Assembly (NCBI RefSeq): GCF_029168945.1 | Contig: NC_083605.1 | Span: 40,747,280-40,811,279, forward strand | Reading direction: 5' to 3' | DNA length: 64,000 nucleotides | DNA from: Cannabis sativa | Taxonomy: Eukaryota > Streptophyta > Magnoliopsida > Rosales > Cannabaceae | Shown: positions 43,218-55,710 of the stretch, piece after piece | How positions within the stretch are numbered: the first letter of the stretch is position 1 | Layout of the letters: every line of letters starts with the position of its first letter | The notes under the pieces: generated by a model | Seen by the model: the letters and a program-made list of their open reading frames with translations, nothing else | The model's database searches: none | What the model was told of the DNA's origin: nothing | Program-made: the position numbers and the translations under genes

Positions 43218-43697
43218 CTCAATAACAACAATAACCCTGACAGCGAGCTGGAGCTTTTTCCATGTCTTTCCGAGATTGATAATGTAAATCATGTCGTTTT
43301 TGCATGTGAAGACATAACGCTCCATCTGACAATCGCACGGTGAACTTCAGTATTCAACATCATTTGAATGTCAGCTTCCTTATCAAAGGGTTGATGTGAC
43401 AGAGCAGTGGAGCCCATTGAAAGATGATTGGAGCTGATTAGTGAAGGTACCAGGAGTATGCCTTCCCATGGCGAGATGGATGTCTCGCTATTTGTTATCC
43501 ATGTCCTTTAAGCTGTAACACTTAGTTAGTATAATGTATATTATATGCTAAGTGTTCTAACAGTCTACTCGACTCGTCAACACCTTTTTACACATATTAA
43601 AAATAATGCCTTGCTATGTATTATCGATGTCATCCTTACGATTATGTTCTCTGGCGGCAAATGGTTTCTCGTCAATACGTGAATCAATAGTTTGTAC
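43218..43697. other. No recognisable gene
   Basis: 480 bases before copia B. An imperfect inverted repeat (AACACTTAG...CTAAGTGTT) surrounds an AT core at 43518-43561. Nothing else is recognised. Confidence 0.5.
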
Positions 43698-44997
43698 TGT
43701 TGGAAATATTTTACCAGGATCTAGATTTACTACCATGTATGTTTCATTAACATCCTAATATGAATTCTAAAACAATGAAATAAACAAATAAGGGTTTAAC
43801 GAAACCTTACATTGGTTGTAGCGGAATATAATGACTCCTTCCGTTCAGATCTCTAGCCCTTGATTCCTTTCTGTAGTAGAGCATCACCAAGATCTGAACC
43901 TGGATCTCTTTCTCTCCTTCCTTTGATGCTGAATCTCCTTGTTGTTTGGAATTCTTCTACAGTCTTACACACTATGATTGAGATACCATTTGATGTGTGT
44001 GGGCATTCACTCATTCACTCAAGGTTCAAAAAATTGAAGAGGAAAAGAGAAGAAGAAGTGGCGGCTAGGGTAAATAGAAAGAGGCTAAGTTTTCATCTGA
44101 CAAAGTTAACAAAAAGTTAAGTGTGAATGAGAGCCATCACTATCTATTTATCGGTAACCACCTAGCTTTAAGTTAGAATTATTTGGCATTAAAATAATGA
44201 AAAAATAAATAATAAAAGCCTACAATAGTTGTCGGCCTGGGCTTTGGATAATGGGCCTCACTTATGCAATTTTGTTGTTTTATCATTTTTGCATCTCATT
44301 TTCTCAAAAACGCCAATTTTCAAATTCAACCATTTAAATGCCAATTCTAATTATTTAATAACTAAAAATTAATTATTAAATAATATTGTCATTTAATATA
44401 TTTATTAATTAGACATATAAAGTCTCTTAATGAATAAATAAACCTAGAATCTCTTTTCTTTACAATTTTGCCTTTGCTTAGTGAAAATTCATAAACTAGA
44501 CATAGTCTAACTTTAGAATTATAATTGATTAATCAAAATCAATTAACTGAGTCTTACAAGCAGTATGGTCTCAACTAGTATGGGGACCATGGGTCTATAT
44601 ATCTGAGCTTCCAATAAGCAGATCAAGAATTTATATCTTAAATTCGCTGACTTATTAATTCTTCGTCGAATCCACGCATAGAACTTAGAATTGCACTCTC
44701 AGTATATAGAACACTCTATATGTTCCACCATATAGACACGTCATTAGTTATCCATTGTTATAATCCTAATTTGATCAATGATCCTCTATACAGATGATCT
44801 ACACTGTAAAGGGATTAGATTACCGAAACACCCTACAATGTAATTTATCCTTAAAACACTTAACCTCGTATAAATGATATTTCAGCTAAGTGAAATGAGT
44901 ACTCCATCATTTATTTTTGTTTGGTCAAGCTCGAAGGAAATCATCTTTTACTTTCTATTTGTCAGATAAAAGCTATAGATTCCATATTTATGTTAGC

Positions 44998-47230
44998 TGT
45001 AACACCCTAACTAATTTAGGCGTATTACGTGATTTTTAAACGTACTGTGCAGCTCGTTGCTAATCAAAGAGGTTTATGGAAAAACGTGATTAATTAAAAT
45101 TTTGCTTTTTCATTAAACTTATAAACCATTTTACCAAAAAGTCTCGGGATCCCGATTTATGAAATATTTACAAACGTTTTTACTATTCAACTTTTACAAC
45201 AAAATAAAGTCGTCTAACGACATTTACAAAATCTCAGCCCTGCTGTCCCGAGGATCGTACGCTCCAGGCCTAACCGCCCCGACATGTACAATCCCATAAG
45301 CTCGCTCACGGTCCATCAAGAATCGCCTTGCCTTTACCTACACATGAACGTAAACTGTGAGTCGACAGACTCAGTAAGAAAAGCATACTAATATCATACA
45401 TAAAACCGATCGCCGTGTCCAACACGATACCGAGTCCCGCCGCCATGTCCAACATGGTACTGAGCACTACTGCCATGTCCAACATGGTACTGAGTTTTGA
45501 ACGTTCAGGGGACGGTACTATTGACAAGTATCCTCCTGATCGGTCGAACCTGGTCATACTCCGCCGCTGGTCATACTCCACTGTACCGACGGATAGGTCA
45601 ATAGCACCGAACCACCAACCGGTGTCGGCTGATCGGCCGAACCGGTCATACTCCGCCGTCGGTCATACTCCACTCGTACCGACGTGACAGGGTTGGGTGG
45701 TTCGAAGCCTAAATACATATCTAATGTAAACTAACAGGCTTCCTACATGCACGCTAAACATGTAATCTACATATGCATACTGTTATACTAATCTTACCTG
45801 GATTCCGATTTCAGGTGTGCCGGTCAACCCGACCGGAACCGAAGCCGAACGGCGGATCGGCTCCTAAACCATAAAAATCACAACACTATAAGTGACACGC
45901 TAAATCACTTCCCGGGGACTAAAACTCGAAACTAAAAGTTTCCCTATCGCTAAAAAGCATGGCAATACCCCTAAAAACCCAAAAACGAGGAAAACTAGGG
46001 TTCTGAAAAATCCCCCATCCGGAAGTCCGGTTGCCCAACCGGAATTCCGGTTCTGGGAAAATCTGAACCCCCATCCGGAATTCCGGATGCTCAACCGGAA
46101 TTCCGGTTCCTCGCAGGCAGCAACCAAAAATTCCCATATCTTGACCAATTCGAACCCAATTGATCCCAAACTTTCCAGACCTGCTCTATAGGTCCCAAAT
46201 GACCATTCCAAGGCCTCAAACCTACCCAGAAACCTCACAAGCAAATTTCACCATTGAAGACCAAGCTTTGAGTTCAAGAACTCAAACTTGGTTAAACCCA
46301 CTAGCATGCACCCTAGCCTAGTTAATTCTACTTAACTAAGCATTAAAACACCTCTGCAAACTAACAATAACATCCAGCAAATATACAGAAACAAAACATG
46401 GCATTTTCTCACAAAAATCATCAATTTTCACATATAAATTAAAAGCTTGAACAACCTAGCTACTCATGCTTCAAATAACTCATTTATCATCAAAAATCAT
46501 GCTTTGAATCCATAAATTAACAACAAAATTACAGCAGCAAGAACATTTCAATTCAACATGCATTTTCATCCATTTTCACTTAAAAATTCAAGAAAACATA
46601 GAAGGACAAGTTCAAAGATCTTACCTACAATTGAATCACCCTAAGAGAAGGAGAAAATCACAAGCAATTGAAGAGAAAATCCCTGCCCTAGCAGCCAACC
46701 CCAAGCCGAAATGAAGAGAAAGAAAAGAGAGCTTCTTTTTTTTTCTAAGTTTTTTCTATTTTTTTTGTTAAGTGTAAAGTTGAGAGAAAACAAAGGTTTG
46801 CATGCATATAATACTTTATTTCAGCCAAGAAAAATAATTAGAATTAACATTTAATTTCCATTTACAAGCCACAAAAGACAAAAAGTCATTGGGGCAAAAA
46901 GACCATTTTGCCCCTCCACCATAAAATCACATAATTCAAACTAAAGGGGTAATTTTGGGACATTCTAAATTCCCGGCCATTCCCGACATTCCCAATGTCT
47001 AACACCCGTCCCCAAAATACTAACATACTAAGTTGTGATTTCTACTGAGCCAAACGCCGCGTTCCAAAATACCGGACACCGGAAATGCGAAATATAAAAA
47101 CTGCTGATGACATAATTATGCATATCTGAATTCCATAAATAACAATGATAAATTATTTAAATAGCTATAAATAATTTCCTGATTAACATAAATAACTGCT
47201 AATTTCCAAATTAACTAAGCGGGCTTTACA
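44998..47230 (-). repeat. 3' LTR of Gypsy E
   Basis: 2233 bases. Palindrome cluster at 46017-46108 with two AACCGGAATTCCGGTT copies (46037-46052 and 46093-46108) and ATCCGGAATTCCGGAT (46073-46088). Several short deletions relative to 52194-54434 in the GC-rich direct duplication (about 45545-45690). Confidence 0.92.
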
Positions 47231-47231
47231 A

Positions 47232-50200
47232 CTATCCCCCCCTTAAAAGGATTTCGTCCCCGAAATCTAACCTGAATAACTCTGGATATTGAGCTCGCAT
47301 ATCTGATTCTAGCTCCCAGGTGGCTTCTTCCACCTTACTGTTTCTCCAGAGAACCTTGACCAATGCTATGGTCTTATTCCGAAGGACTTTATCCTTTCTA
47401 TCCAGGATCTGCACTGGCTGTTCCTCGTAAGACATATCTGACTGAAGCTGAAGGCTCTCATAACTGAGTATATGAGAGGGGTCTGAAACGTATTTTCTCA
47501 ACATTGAGACATGAAATACGTTGTGCACTGCTGATAAAGCTGGAGGCAATGCTAACCGATATGCCACTTGACCTATCTTCTCGAGAATCTCGAAAGGTCC
47601 TGTAAATCTAGGGCATAACTTGCCTCTTTTCCCGAAACGTTTAATCCCCTTCATCGGAGATACTCGCAAAAACACATGGTCCCCTACTCGGAACTCAACA
47701 TCCCTACGTTTCGGATCTGCGTAACTCTTCCGTCCGCTCCGGGAGGCAAGCATTCTAGCTTTAATCTTCTCTATTGCCTCATTGGTCCGCCGAACCGACT
47801 CCGACCTAGGTATTTCCTCTCCCTGTCTCATCCCAAAGGATAGGGGATCTACATTTCCTACCGTACAACAGTTCGTAGGGTGCCATCCCTATCGTACTCG
47901 GTAATCGTTGTTGTACGAGAACTCCACTAACGGTAGGTATTTACTCCATGAACCCTCAAAGTCCATAACACAAGCTCTCAGCATATCCTCTAATATCTGA
48001 ATTGTCCTTTCTGACCGACCATCCGTCCGAGGATGGAATGCCGTACCGAATTTTAGCTTCGTACCCATTGCCCGTTGCAAACTCGCCAAAATATGGAGGT
48101 GAATTTCGGATCCCCGTCCGAAACTATAGACTTCGGTACCCCGTGAAGTCTCACTATCTCCCCGACATATAACTCGCCAACTGATCCACTGTAAACGTTG
48201 TTCTAACCGGCAGAAAATGAGCAGATTTCGTAAATCGATCCACCACTACCCAGATGGAGTCAAACATACCCGTGGTTCTAGGTAACCCGACCACAAAATC
48301 CATCGCAATATCCTCCCATTTCCACTCTGGTAGGGTTAGAGGCTGCAACAACCCTGCTGGTCTCTGATGTTCAGCCTTGATCTGCTGACACGTGAGGCAT
48401 CTCGAAACGAATTCTACCAAATTCTTCTTCATACCGCTCCACCAGAAGTACGGTTTCAAATCTTGGTACATCTTGGTGGTGCCGGGATGTAGAGAATATG
48501 GAGTAGAATGAGCCTCCTCAAAGATCTCGTTCCTCAAGTCCACACTGTTCGGGACACAAACCCTGGCTTTATACAAAAGCATTCCACTAGCTGACACTGA
48601 AAAGTCCTTGGCTTGACCAGCCAATACCTCATCTCGGATCTTCACTAACTCCGGATCCGTCGTCCGAGCAACCTTTATTCTTTCTAACCGTATCGATTGC
48701 AGCGTTAAGTTGTGAAGCTGACCTACCACAAACTCAATGCTGGATCTAACCATATCCTCTCGCTAGCCGAGGTGAGATCCGAACCATGCTAGCCACTTGC
48801 CCGGACCCTTTCGCTCGTGGCATCGACCACTACATTGGCTTTCCCGGGATGGTAAAGAATCTCACAATCATAGTCCTTCACTAATTCCAACCAACGCCTT
48901 TGTCTCATGTTCAGATCTTTCTGAGTAAAGAAATACTTGAGACTTTTATGGTCGGTATAGATCTCGCACTTCTCACCATACAAGTAATGCCGCCAAATCT
49001 TCAGTGCAAAAACCACTGCGGCCAATTCTAAATCATGAGTCGGGTATCGCTGTTCATAATCCTTTAACTGACGGGAGGCATAAGCGATAACCCGATCGGC
49101 TTGCATCAATACGCACCCCAAACCCTGTTTGGATGCGTCACAATAGACCACGAACTTCTCCTCGTCCGAAGGCAAAGCTAGTACCGGTGCAGTAATCAAT
49201 CTCTGTTTCAACTCCTGAAAACTAGCTTCGCATTTATCTGTCCAGATAAATAGCTGATTCTTCTTTGTAAGCTCGGTTAGGGGCATTGAAATTTTGGAGA
49301 ACCCCTCCACGAACCTACGGTAATACCCAGCTAATCCCAAGAAGCTCCTGATCTCTGTCACTGTCTTCGGTCTCGGCCAATCCCTGACGGATTCGATCTT
49401 CTCGGGATCCACCTTGATCCCGTCCTTACTCACAATGTGCCCCAGGAAGGACACCTGAGACAACCAGAACTCACATTTCTTGAACTTGGCTTAGAGTCTA
49501 TGTTCTCGAAGTCGTTGCAGTACCATCTGGAGGTGTAACTCATGCTCCTCTTCTGATTGAGAGTACACGAGGATGTCGTCGATAAACACAATCACACAGA
49601 TATCGAGGAAATCCTTGAATACTCTGTTCATCAGGTCCATGAATGCTGCAGGAGCATTGGTTAGTCCGAATGACATAACCAGAAACTCGTAGTGTCCATA
49701 CCTAGTGCGGAAAGCCGTCTTTGGAATGTCCTCCTCTCGGATCCTCAACTGATGATAACCCGAACGGAGATCAATCTTAGAAAAGACCGTCTTCCCCTGA
49801 AGCTGATCGTACAAGTCATCGATCCTAGGTAATGGATATTTATTCTTCAGCGTCAGCTTGTTCAACTCTCTGTAGTCGATGCACATCCTCATAGATCCAT
49901 CCTTCTTCTTCACGAACAAAACCGGGGCTCCCCAAGGTGACACACTGGGCCGAATGAACCCTATGTCAAGCAACCCTTGGAGCTGAATCTTTAATTCCTT
50001 AAGTTCAGCTGGAGCCATCCTATACGGGGCTTTGGAAACCGGATCCACCCCTGGTGCCAAGTCAATCACGAAGTCTATCTCCCGATGAGGTGGTAACCCT
50101 GGAAGTTCTTCGGGAAAAACGTCCAAAAATTCCCGAACCACTCTGATGTCCTCTGGCCGAATGGTGTCTGGCCGAGTGGTGTCCACCACCACGGCCAGAA

Positions 50201-50740
50201 ACCCTAAGCACCCACCGTGCAATAATTCTCTCGCTGACATAGCCGAGATCACCGGGATCCGAGATCCCTGAACCGAACCCACAAATACGAACGGTTCTTC
50301 ACTTTCCGGTTGGAAGACCACCATCTTCCTCTTGCAATCAATGCTCGCCGAATATTTAGATAGGAAATCCATTCCTAAAATAATATCAAATTCGACTAAG
50401 CTCATCTCTATCGATCGGCCGCTCAACTCTCTACCATCTATCCCGATCGGCATAGACCTAATCCACCTATTGGAGATAACCAATTCTCCGCCCTGTAACA
50501 GGGTTCCAAACCCTGATTCATATCTATCAAAGGGTCTACCCAACTTACTAAAGACTCTGGCCGCCACATAAGAACGTGTAGCCCCAGAATCAAACAGCAC
50601 TGAATAAAGCGAGTCGTTAATAAAAATCTGACCTGTAACAACTGATGGGCTGGCATCCGCATCGCCCGCGTGATAGCGAACACCCCGCTGGAGTGGGTAC
50701 CGCTGGAGCTCTCGGTGCCTCTGGCCGGAGCTGGGGACAT
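47232..50740 (-). pseudogene. Gypsy E pol, broken into several frames
   Basis: Pieces 50858-49491 (zinc knuckle end, protease [13 protein letters not shown] with FIDDIL), 49463-48789 (RT end, RNase H), 48753-48154 (integrase zinc finger and core start), 48089-47889 (core with TDGRSERTIQ) and 47831-47232 (GPY/F module and chromodomain-like tail). A true stop (TAA where D has TAC, Tyr) is at about 49491-49493. The other breaks (about 48785, 48120, 47910, 47810) are one- or two-base changes at CTG/CG-type sites. Upstream overlap with gag is out of frame. Confidence 0.92.
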
Positions 50741-51911
50741 TCCCTCTTGAAGTGTCCGGGCATGCCACAATGAAAGCATCCCTGCCCCTTGCACTCTCCC
50801 CGATGATGCCTCTTGCAGGTAGGGCATTCGGGATAGGAGAAGCGAGTCTCATTACCACCAGGACGACTCCTCTCGTTCGGTTCCCCCGAACCTCTTGTTC
50901 TGACTCGAGCCGCCGGAAGCAGTGGGTGCCCTCTTCCTCTGATCAATGGCCGAACCACTACTCCCCCTGCTAAATCCTGATGCAGGAGGGGTAGGAGCTC
51001 CGCCACTAATCGGAGTACTAGCTGACTCTGACATGCACCCCACTGCGCCCTCAGCTCGCAGTGCCTTCTCCACCATCTGAGCGTAGGTGGTGCTGTCGTC
51101 TGTGGTAATCATCAGGTCATGCCTGATCTTGGGATTCAACCCGTCCAGGTACTTCTCCTTTCTGCTAAAGTCGGTCGGCACGATTCCCGAGGCTAACCTC
51201 GCCAACCTGGCCAAACCGAGTGGTATACTCGGTGACACTCATGTTCTCCCGCTGGGTCAGGTGAACGAATTCCTTTCTCTTGGCGCTTCTAACCGCCTCG
51301 TTGTAGTACTTCGCGTTGAAGAGTTCCTGGAACCTCTCCCAAGTCATGGTGGTGACATCGTGAATCTGAGACACCATGTCCCACCATACCAGGGCATCCT
51401 CCTGGAACTGAAATGTGGCGCACACCACTCTGTCGTTGCCGGTGACACCCATAAAGTTCAGAATTCTGGTGATCACCGTAAGCCACTGCTCGGCTTTCGA
51501 CACATCTGGACCTCCCAGGAATACCGGAGGTGCTTGCTTCCGGAACCGCTCATATAAAGGTTCCAATCTGTGGGCCGCCACTACCATCTCGGCCTGGGCA
51601 GCAGGGGCAGGTGCCGCTGGAACTACTGGCACTGGAACTGCAGGAGCACCCTGCTGTCTCAACCTCTGAATCTCGAGGTCTTGCTCTTCGATCCTGGCTT
51701 GCATCTCCGCAAACCGTAACTCCCAGTTCGGGGCTCCCTGATCGGCTGGGGGAGCCTGGGCAGCCTGTGGCGGGTTCTCATCACCCCGACCACGAGCCCT
51801 GCCTCGGGGACCTCTACCTCGGCCCCTAGCAGGTGGGGGAAACTGAGCTCCCTCTCCCTGATTCGACCCCACGGAGTTGCCCCGACTCCTGGTAGTCCGC
51901 CTGGCGTCCAT
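50740..51911 (-). pseudogene. Gypsy E gag, frame-shifted near the end of the core
   Basis: Starts MDARRTTRSRGNSVG at 51911, with an in-frame TAG directly upstream fixing the start. 248 codons are open, covering the basic N-terminus and the Gag core (AEQWLTVITRILNFMGV, WWDMVSQIHDVT). At about 51215 an extra base shifts the frame; the rest continues at 51238-50852 (RLARLASGIVPTDFS) and then the CCHC knuckle [14 protein letters not shown]. Same architecture as D. Confidence 0.9.
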
Positions 51912-52193
51912 CTAGTTAGAACCGCCTGCGAAACCAAGAGTTGGCATATCAGGTCGTAATCAAGGCGAGCTTACTAATGCCGCTTAATTTGGAAATTAGA
52001 AATGAAACATGCGCCTATTCTACTATCAGGCTACTAACATGCTTCCTAACAGGCTTTTCTTTTTCATAACTGAATAAAATAAACTACTAAAGCAATAAAG
52101 GCTTACTGAACCGTGAACCGAGCTAACTGCTGATGATGATTGTACATGTCGTGACGATCTTCGGAAGACAACCTGGCGGCTCTGATACCAAGT

Positions 52194-54434
52194 TGTAACA
52201 CCCTAACTAATTTAGGCGTATTACGTGATTTTTAAACGTACTGTGCAGCTCGTTGCTAATCAACGAGGTTTATGGAAAAACGTGATTAATTAAAATTTTG
52301 CTTTTTCATTAAACTTATAAACCATTTTACCAAAAAGTCTCGGGATCCCGATTTATGAAATATTTACAAACGTTTTTACTATTCAACTTTTACAACAAAA
52401 TAAAGTCGTCTAACGACATTTACAAAATCTCAGCCCCCGTCGTCCCGAGGATCGTACGCTCCTGTGCCTAACCGCCCCGACATGTACAATCCCATAAGCT
52501 CGCTCACGGTCCATCAAGAATCGCCTTGCCTTTACCTACACATGAACGTAAACCGTGAGTCGACGTACTCGCAAGAAAAGCATACTAATATCATACATAA
52601 AACCGATCGCCGTGTCTAACACGATACTGAGTCCCGCTACTGCCATGTCCAACATGGTACTGAGCACTACTGCCATGTCCAACATGGTACTGAGTTTTGA
52701 ACGTTCAGGGGACGGTACTATTGACAAGTATCCTCCTGATTGGTCGAACCGGTCATACTCCGGCTGCTGGTCATACTCCAGCCTGTACCGACGGGATAGG
52801 TCAATAGCACTGAACCACCAACCAGTGTCAGCCTGATCGGTCGAACCGGTCATACTCCGGCTGCTGGTCATACTCCAGCCTGTACCGACGTGACAGGGTT
52901 GGGTGGTTCGAAGCCTAAATACATATCTAATGTAAACTAACAGGCTTCCTACATGCACGCTAAACATGTAATCTACATATGCATACTGTTATACTAATCT
53001 TACCTGGATTCCGATTTCAGGTGTGCCGGTCAACCTGACTGGAACTGAAGCTGAACGGCGGATTACTGGCTCCTAAACCATAAAAATCACAACACTATAA
53101 GTGACACGCTAAATCACTTCCCGGGGACTAAAACTCGAAACTAAAAGTTTCCCTATCGCTAAAAAGCATGGCAATACCCCTAAAAACCCAAAAACGAGGA
53201 AAACTAGGGTTCTGAAAAATCCCCCATCCGGAAGTCCGGTTGCCCAACCGGAATTCGGCTCGGGAAAATCTGAACCCCCATCCGGAATTCCGGATGCTCA
53301 ACCGGAATTCCGGTTCCTCGCAGGCAGCAACCAAAAATTCCCATATCTTGACCAATTCGAACCCAATTGATCCCAAACTTTCCAGACCTGCTCTATAGGT
53401 CCCAAATGACCATTCCAAGGCCTCAAACCTACCCAGAAACCTCACAAGCAAATTTCACCATTGAAGACCAAGCTTTGAGTTCAAGAACTCAAACTTGGTT
53501 AAACCCACTAGCATGCACCCTAGCCTAGTTAATTCTACTTAACTAAGCATTAAAACACCTCTGCAAACTAACAATAACATCCAGCAAATATACAGAAACA
53601 AAACATGGCATTTTCTCACAAAAATCATCAATTTTCACATATAAATTAAAAGCTTGAACAACCTAGCTACTCATGCTTCAAATAACTCATTTATCATCAA
53701 AAATCATGCTTTGAATCCATAAATTAACAACAAAATTACAGCAGCAAGAACATTTCAATTCAACATGCATTTTCATCCATTTTCACTTAAAAATTCAAGA
53801 AAACATAGAAGGACAAGTTCAAAGATCTTACCTACAATTGAATCACACTAAGAGAAGGAGAAAATCACAAGCAATTGAAGAGAAAATCCCTGCCCTAGCA
53901 GCCAACCCCAAGCCGAAATGAAGAGAAAGAAAAGAGAGCTTCTTTTTTCTAAGTTTTTTCTATTTTTTTTGTTAAGTGTAAAGTTGAGAGAAAACAAAGG
54001 TTTGCATGCATATAATACTTTATTTCAGCCAAGAAAAATAATTAGAATTAACATTTAATTTCCATTTACAAGCCACAAAAGACAAAAAGTCATTGGGGCA
54101 AAAAGACCATTTTGCCCCTCCACCATAAAATCACATAATTCAAACTAAAGGGGTAATTTTGGGACATTCTAAATTCCAGGCCATTCCCGACATTCCCAAT
54201 GTCTAACACCCGTCCCCAAAATACTAACATACTAAGTTGTGATTTCTACTGAGCCAAACGCCGCGTTCCAAAATACCGGACACCGGAAATGCGAAATATA
54301 AAAACTGCTGATGACATAATTATGCATATCTGAATTCCATGAATAACAATGATAAATTATTTAAATAGCTATAAATAATTTCCTGATTAACATAAATAAC
54401 TGCTAATTTCCAAATTAACGAAGCGGGCTTTACA
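52194..54434 (-). repeat. 5' LTR of Gypsy E
   Basis: 2241 bases, close to the 3' LTR. The first palindrome is damaged (AACCGGAATTCGGCTCGGG at about 53247-53265); the other two are intact at about 53280-53314. Confidence 0.92.
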
Positions 54435-55429
54435 ACTGTTAGCGCTCCCACTCAATTGCACTATCATGTTTCCAAAATGTATGTATCACCCTGACCCAAA
54501 AGTAGGCTTAATTAACAAATCAAAGAACATGTATAATAATCTTGAGATCGAACCTAAACATATTAGGATTAAGATCATTTGATCTAGGATCAACAGGTGA
54601 TATTGAACTGAATAGATATTGCGGTAAATTTTAATATATCTAATCAAAGTTCAATATCGGCACCTTCCGATGTATACTCCATACATCCGATGCTGGTAAA
54701 CTTTGCCACTGTCGTGGAAAGGACATAACACTTATCCAAGGTGTAAGAATACCTATCGCTGATTATCATGTCAGTCTAAATCCAGTGAACTAACAAATCA
54801 GGGAATAAACTTTCGAACATATAATTAAGATTATATTCCACTGTGCTGACAACACTATAATCATTAACAAATTGATATGTTCTAGACTTAAATAGAATTC
54901 ATACATTATGTACATAATCATGAAATAAATCATGTGAACCATACAACATTAAATGTTATTTCTGATCTTTATTAATAAGTAAATCTGATTATATTGAAAT
55001 GAGTTTTATTTAGGGCATAAAACCCAACAAACTCCCAGTTGCACTAATATAAAACAAAATGTGCATTTCAAATAATCGCATCACCTTGATATACCAATCA
55101 AGTGTAGTAGTAGTATACTCCTCGTTATAGGATCTGACAGGTTGAATTAACCACAGCCTTTCCTCCACCATTACTCTTCCTTAATCACAAAATCCTTGAT
55201 AATGTGAAATTCCTCTCTATATGTCTACTCTCTTGGGATACTGGATTCTATACTTTTGGCAACTACTTTTTGGTTAATCAGGAAATAACACTAGTAGTTA
55301 AGACAAGTTGGAACGGTGACACAAATGTATAGAACTTTCCTTAGACTGAATAAGTACCTTTCCTGCAACTTTAACATTCAGTCTCTCTCTCGTAGACCTA
55401 GAGACTTCAGATAGGTTTTTACACTTCTC

Positions 55430-55710
55430 TAAATTCACTACTCCACCCCCAGAGTAATTACCATCTTATCAGCAGATTTTCTAGCACAAAGGCAGGTCTC
55501 GAAATCTGATGTGGTGTAGTCTAAGAGTTTTAAACACACCCTTATTGACTAACATATAGTTCCTCTTCTTAATCTTAAGATTTACTTGATTGTCTTCCAA
55601 TGTTCCTTTCCTGGATTAATCTGATACCTACTCATTACTCCCACTCAACAGCAGGTGTCTGGTCTAAGGCATACTAAAGCATATCTGCGTCCTCTCACTA
55701 TTGATTTAAG
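55430..55710 (-). pseudogene. Decayed copia RNase H in element B
   Basis: The minus strand contains LRPDTCC, VGVMSRYQINPGKEHW, KTIK, LDYTTSDFETC, ARKSADKM and GGGVV in broken frames, in the order of copia RNase H and at the right distance from the PPT. It shares the stop after TCC and the frame change before NYMLV with element A. Some residues are better kept than in A (SDFE, SRYQINPG). Confidence 0.62.

Larger units (their letters stand above)
44998..54434 (-). mobile_element. Gypsy element E, chromovirus (Tekay/Del-like), full length
   Basis: Minus strand: 5' LTR 54434-52194, tRNA-iMet primer site 52190-52179, gag, pol, G-rich PPT next to 47231 and 3' LTR 47230-44998. It is inserted in the 3' LTR of copia B. 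The left flank is TTAGC (44993-44997); on the right TTAGC appears at 54439-54443 after four extra bases ACTG. Sister of D, with more frame breaks. Confidence 0.95.
43698..55029 (-). repeat. 3' LTR of copia B, split by Gypsy E
   Basis: LTR parts are 43698-44997 and 54435-55029. The join restores TTATGTTAGCGCTCCCACTC, matching TATGGTAGCGCTCCCACTC in A (about 22814-22832). Subfamily marked by GGAAATATTTTACC and ACTACCATGTATG near the outer end. Confidence 0.93.

Noticed and set aside
43518..43561. Miniature inverted-repeat element
   Set aside because: Only about nine paired bases with an AT core and no target duplication.
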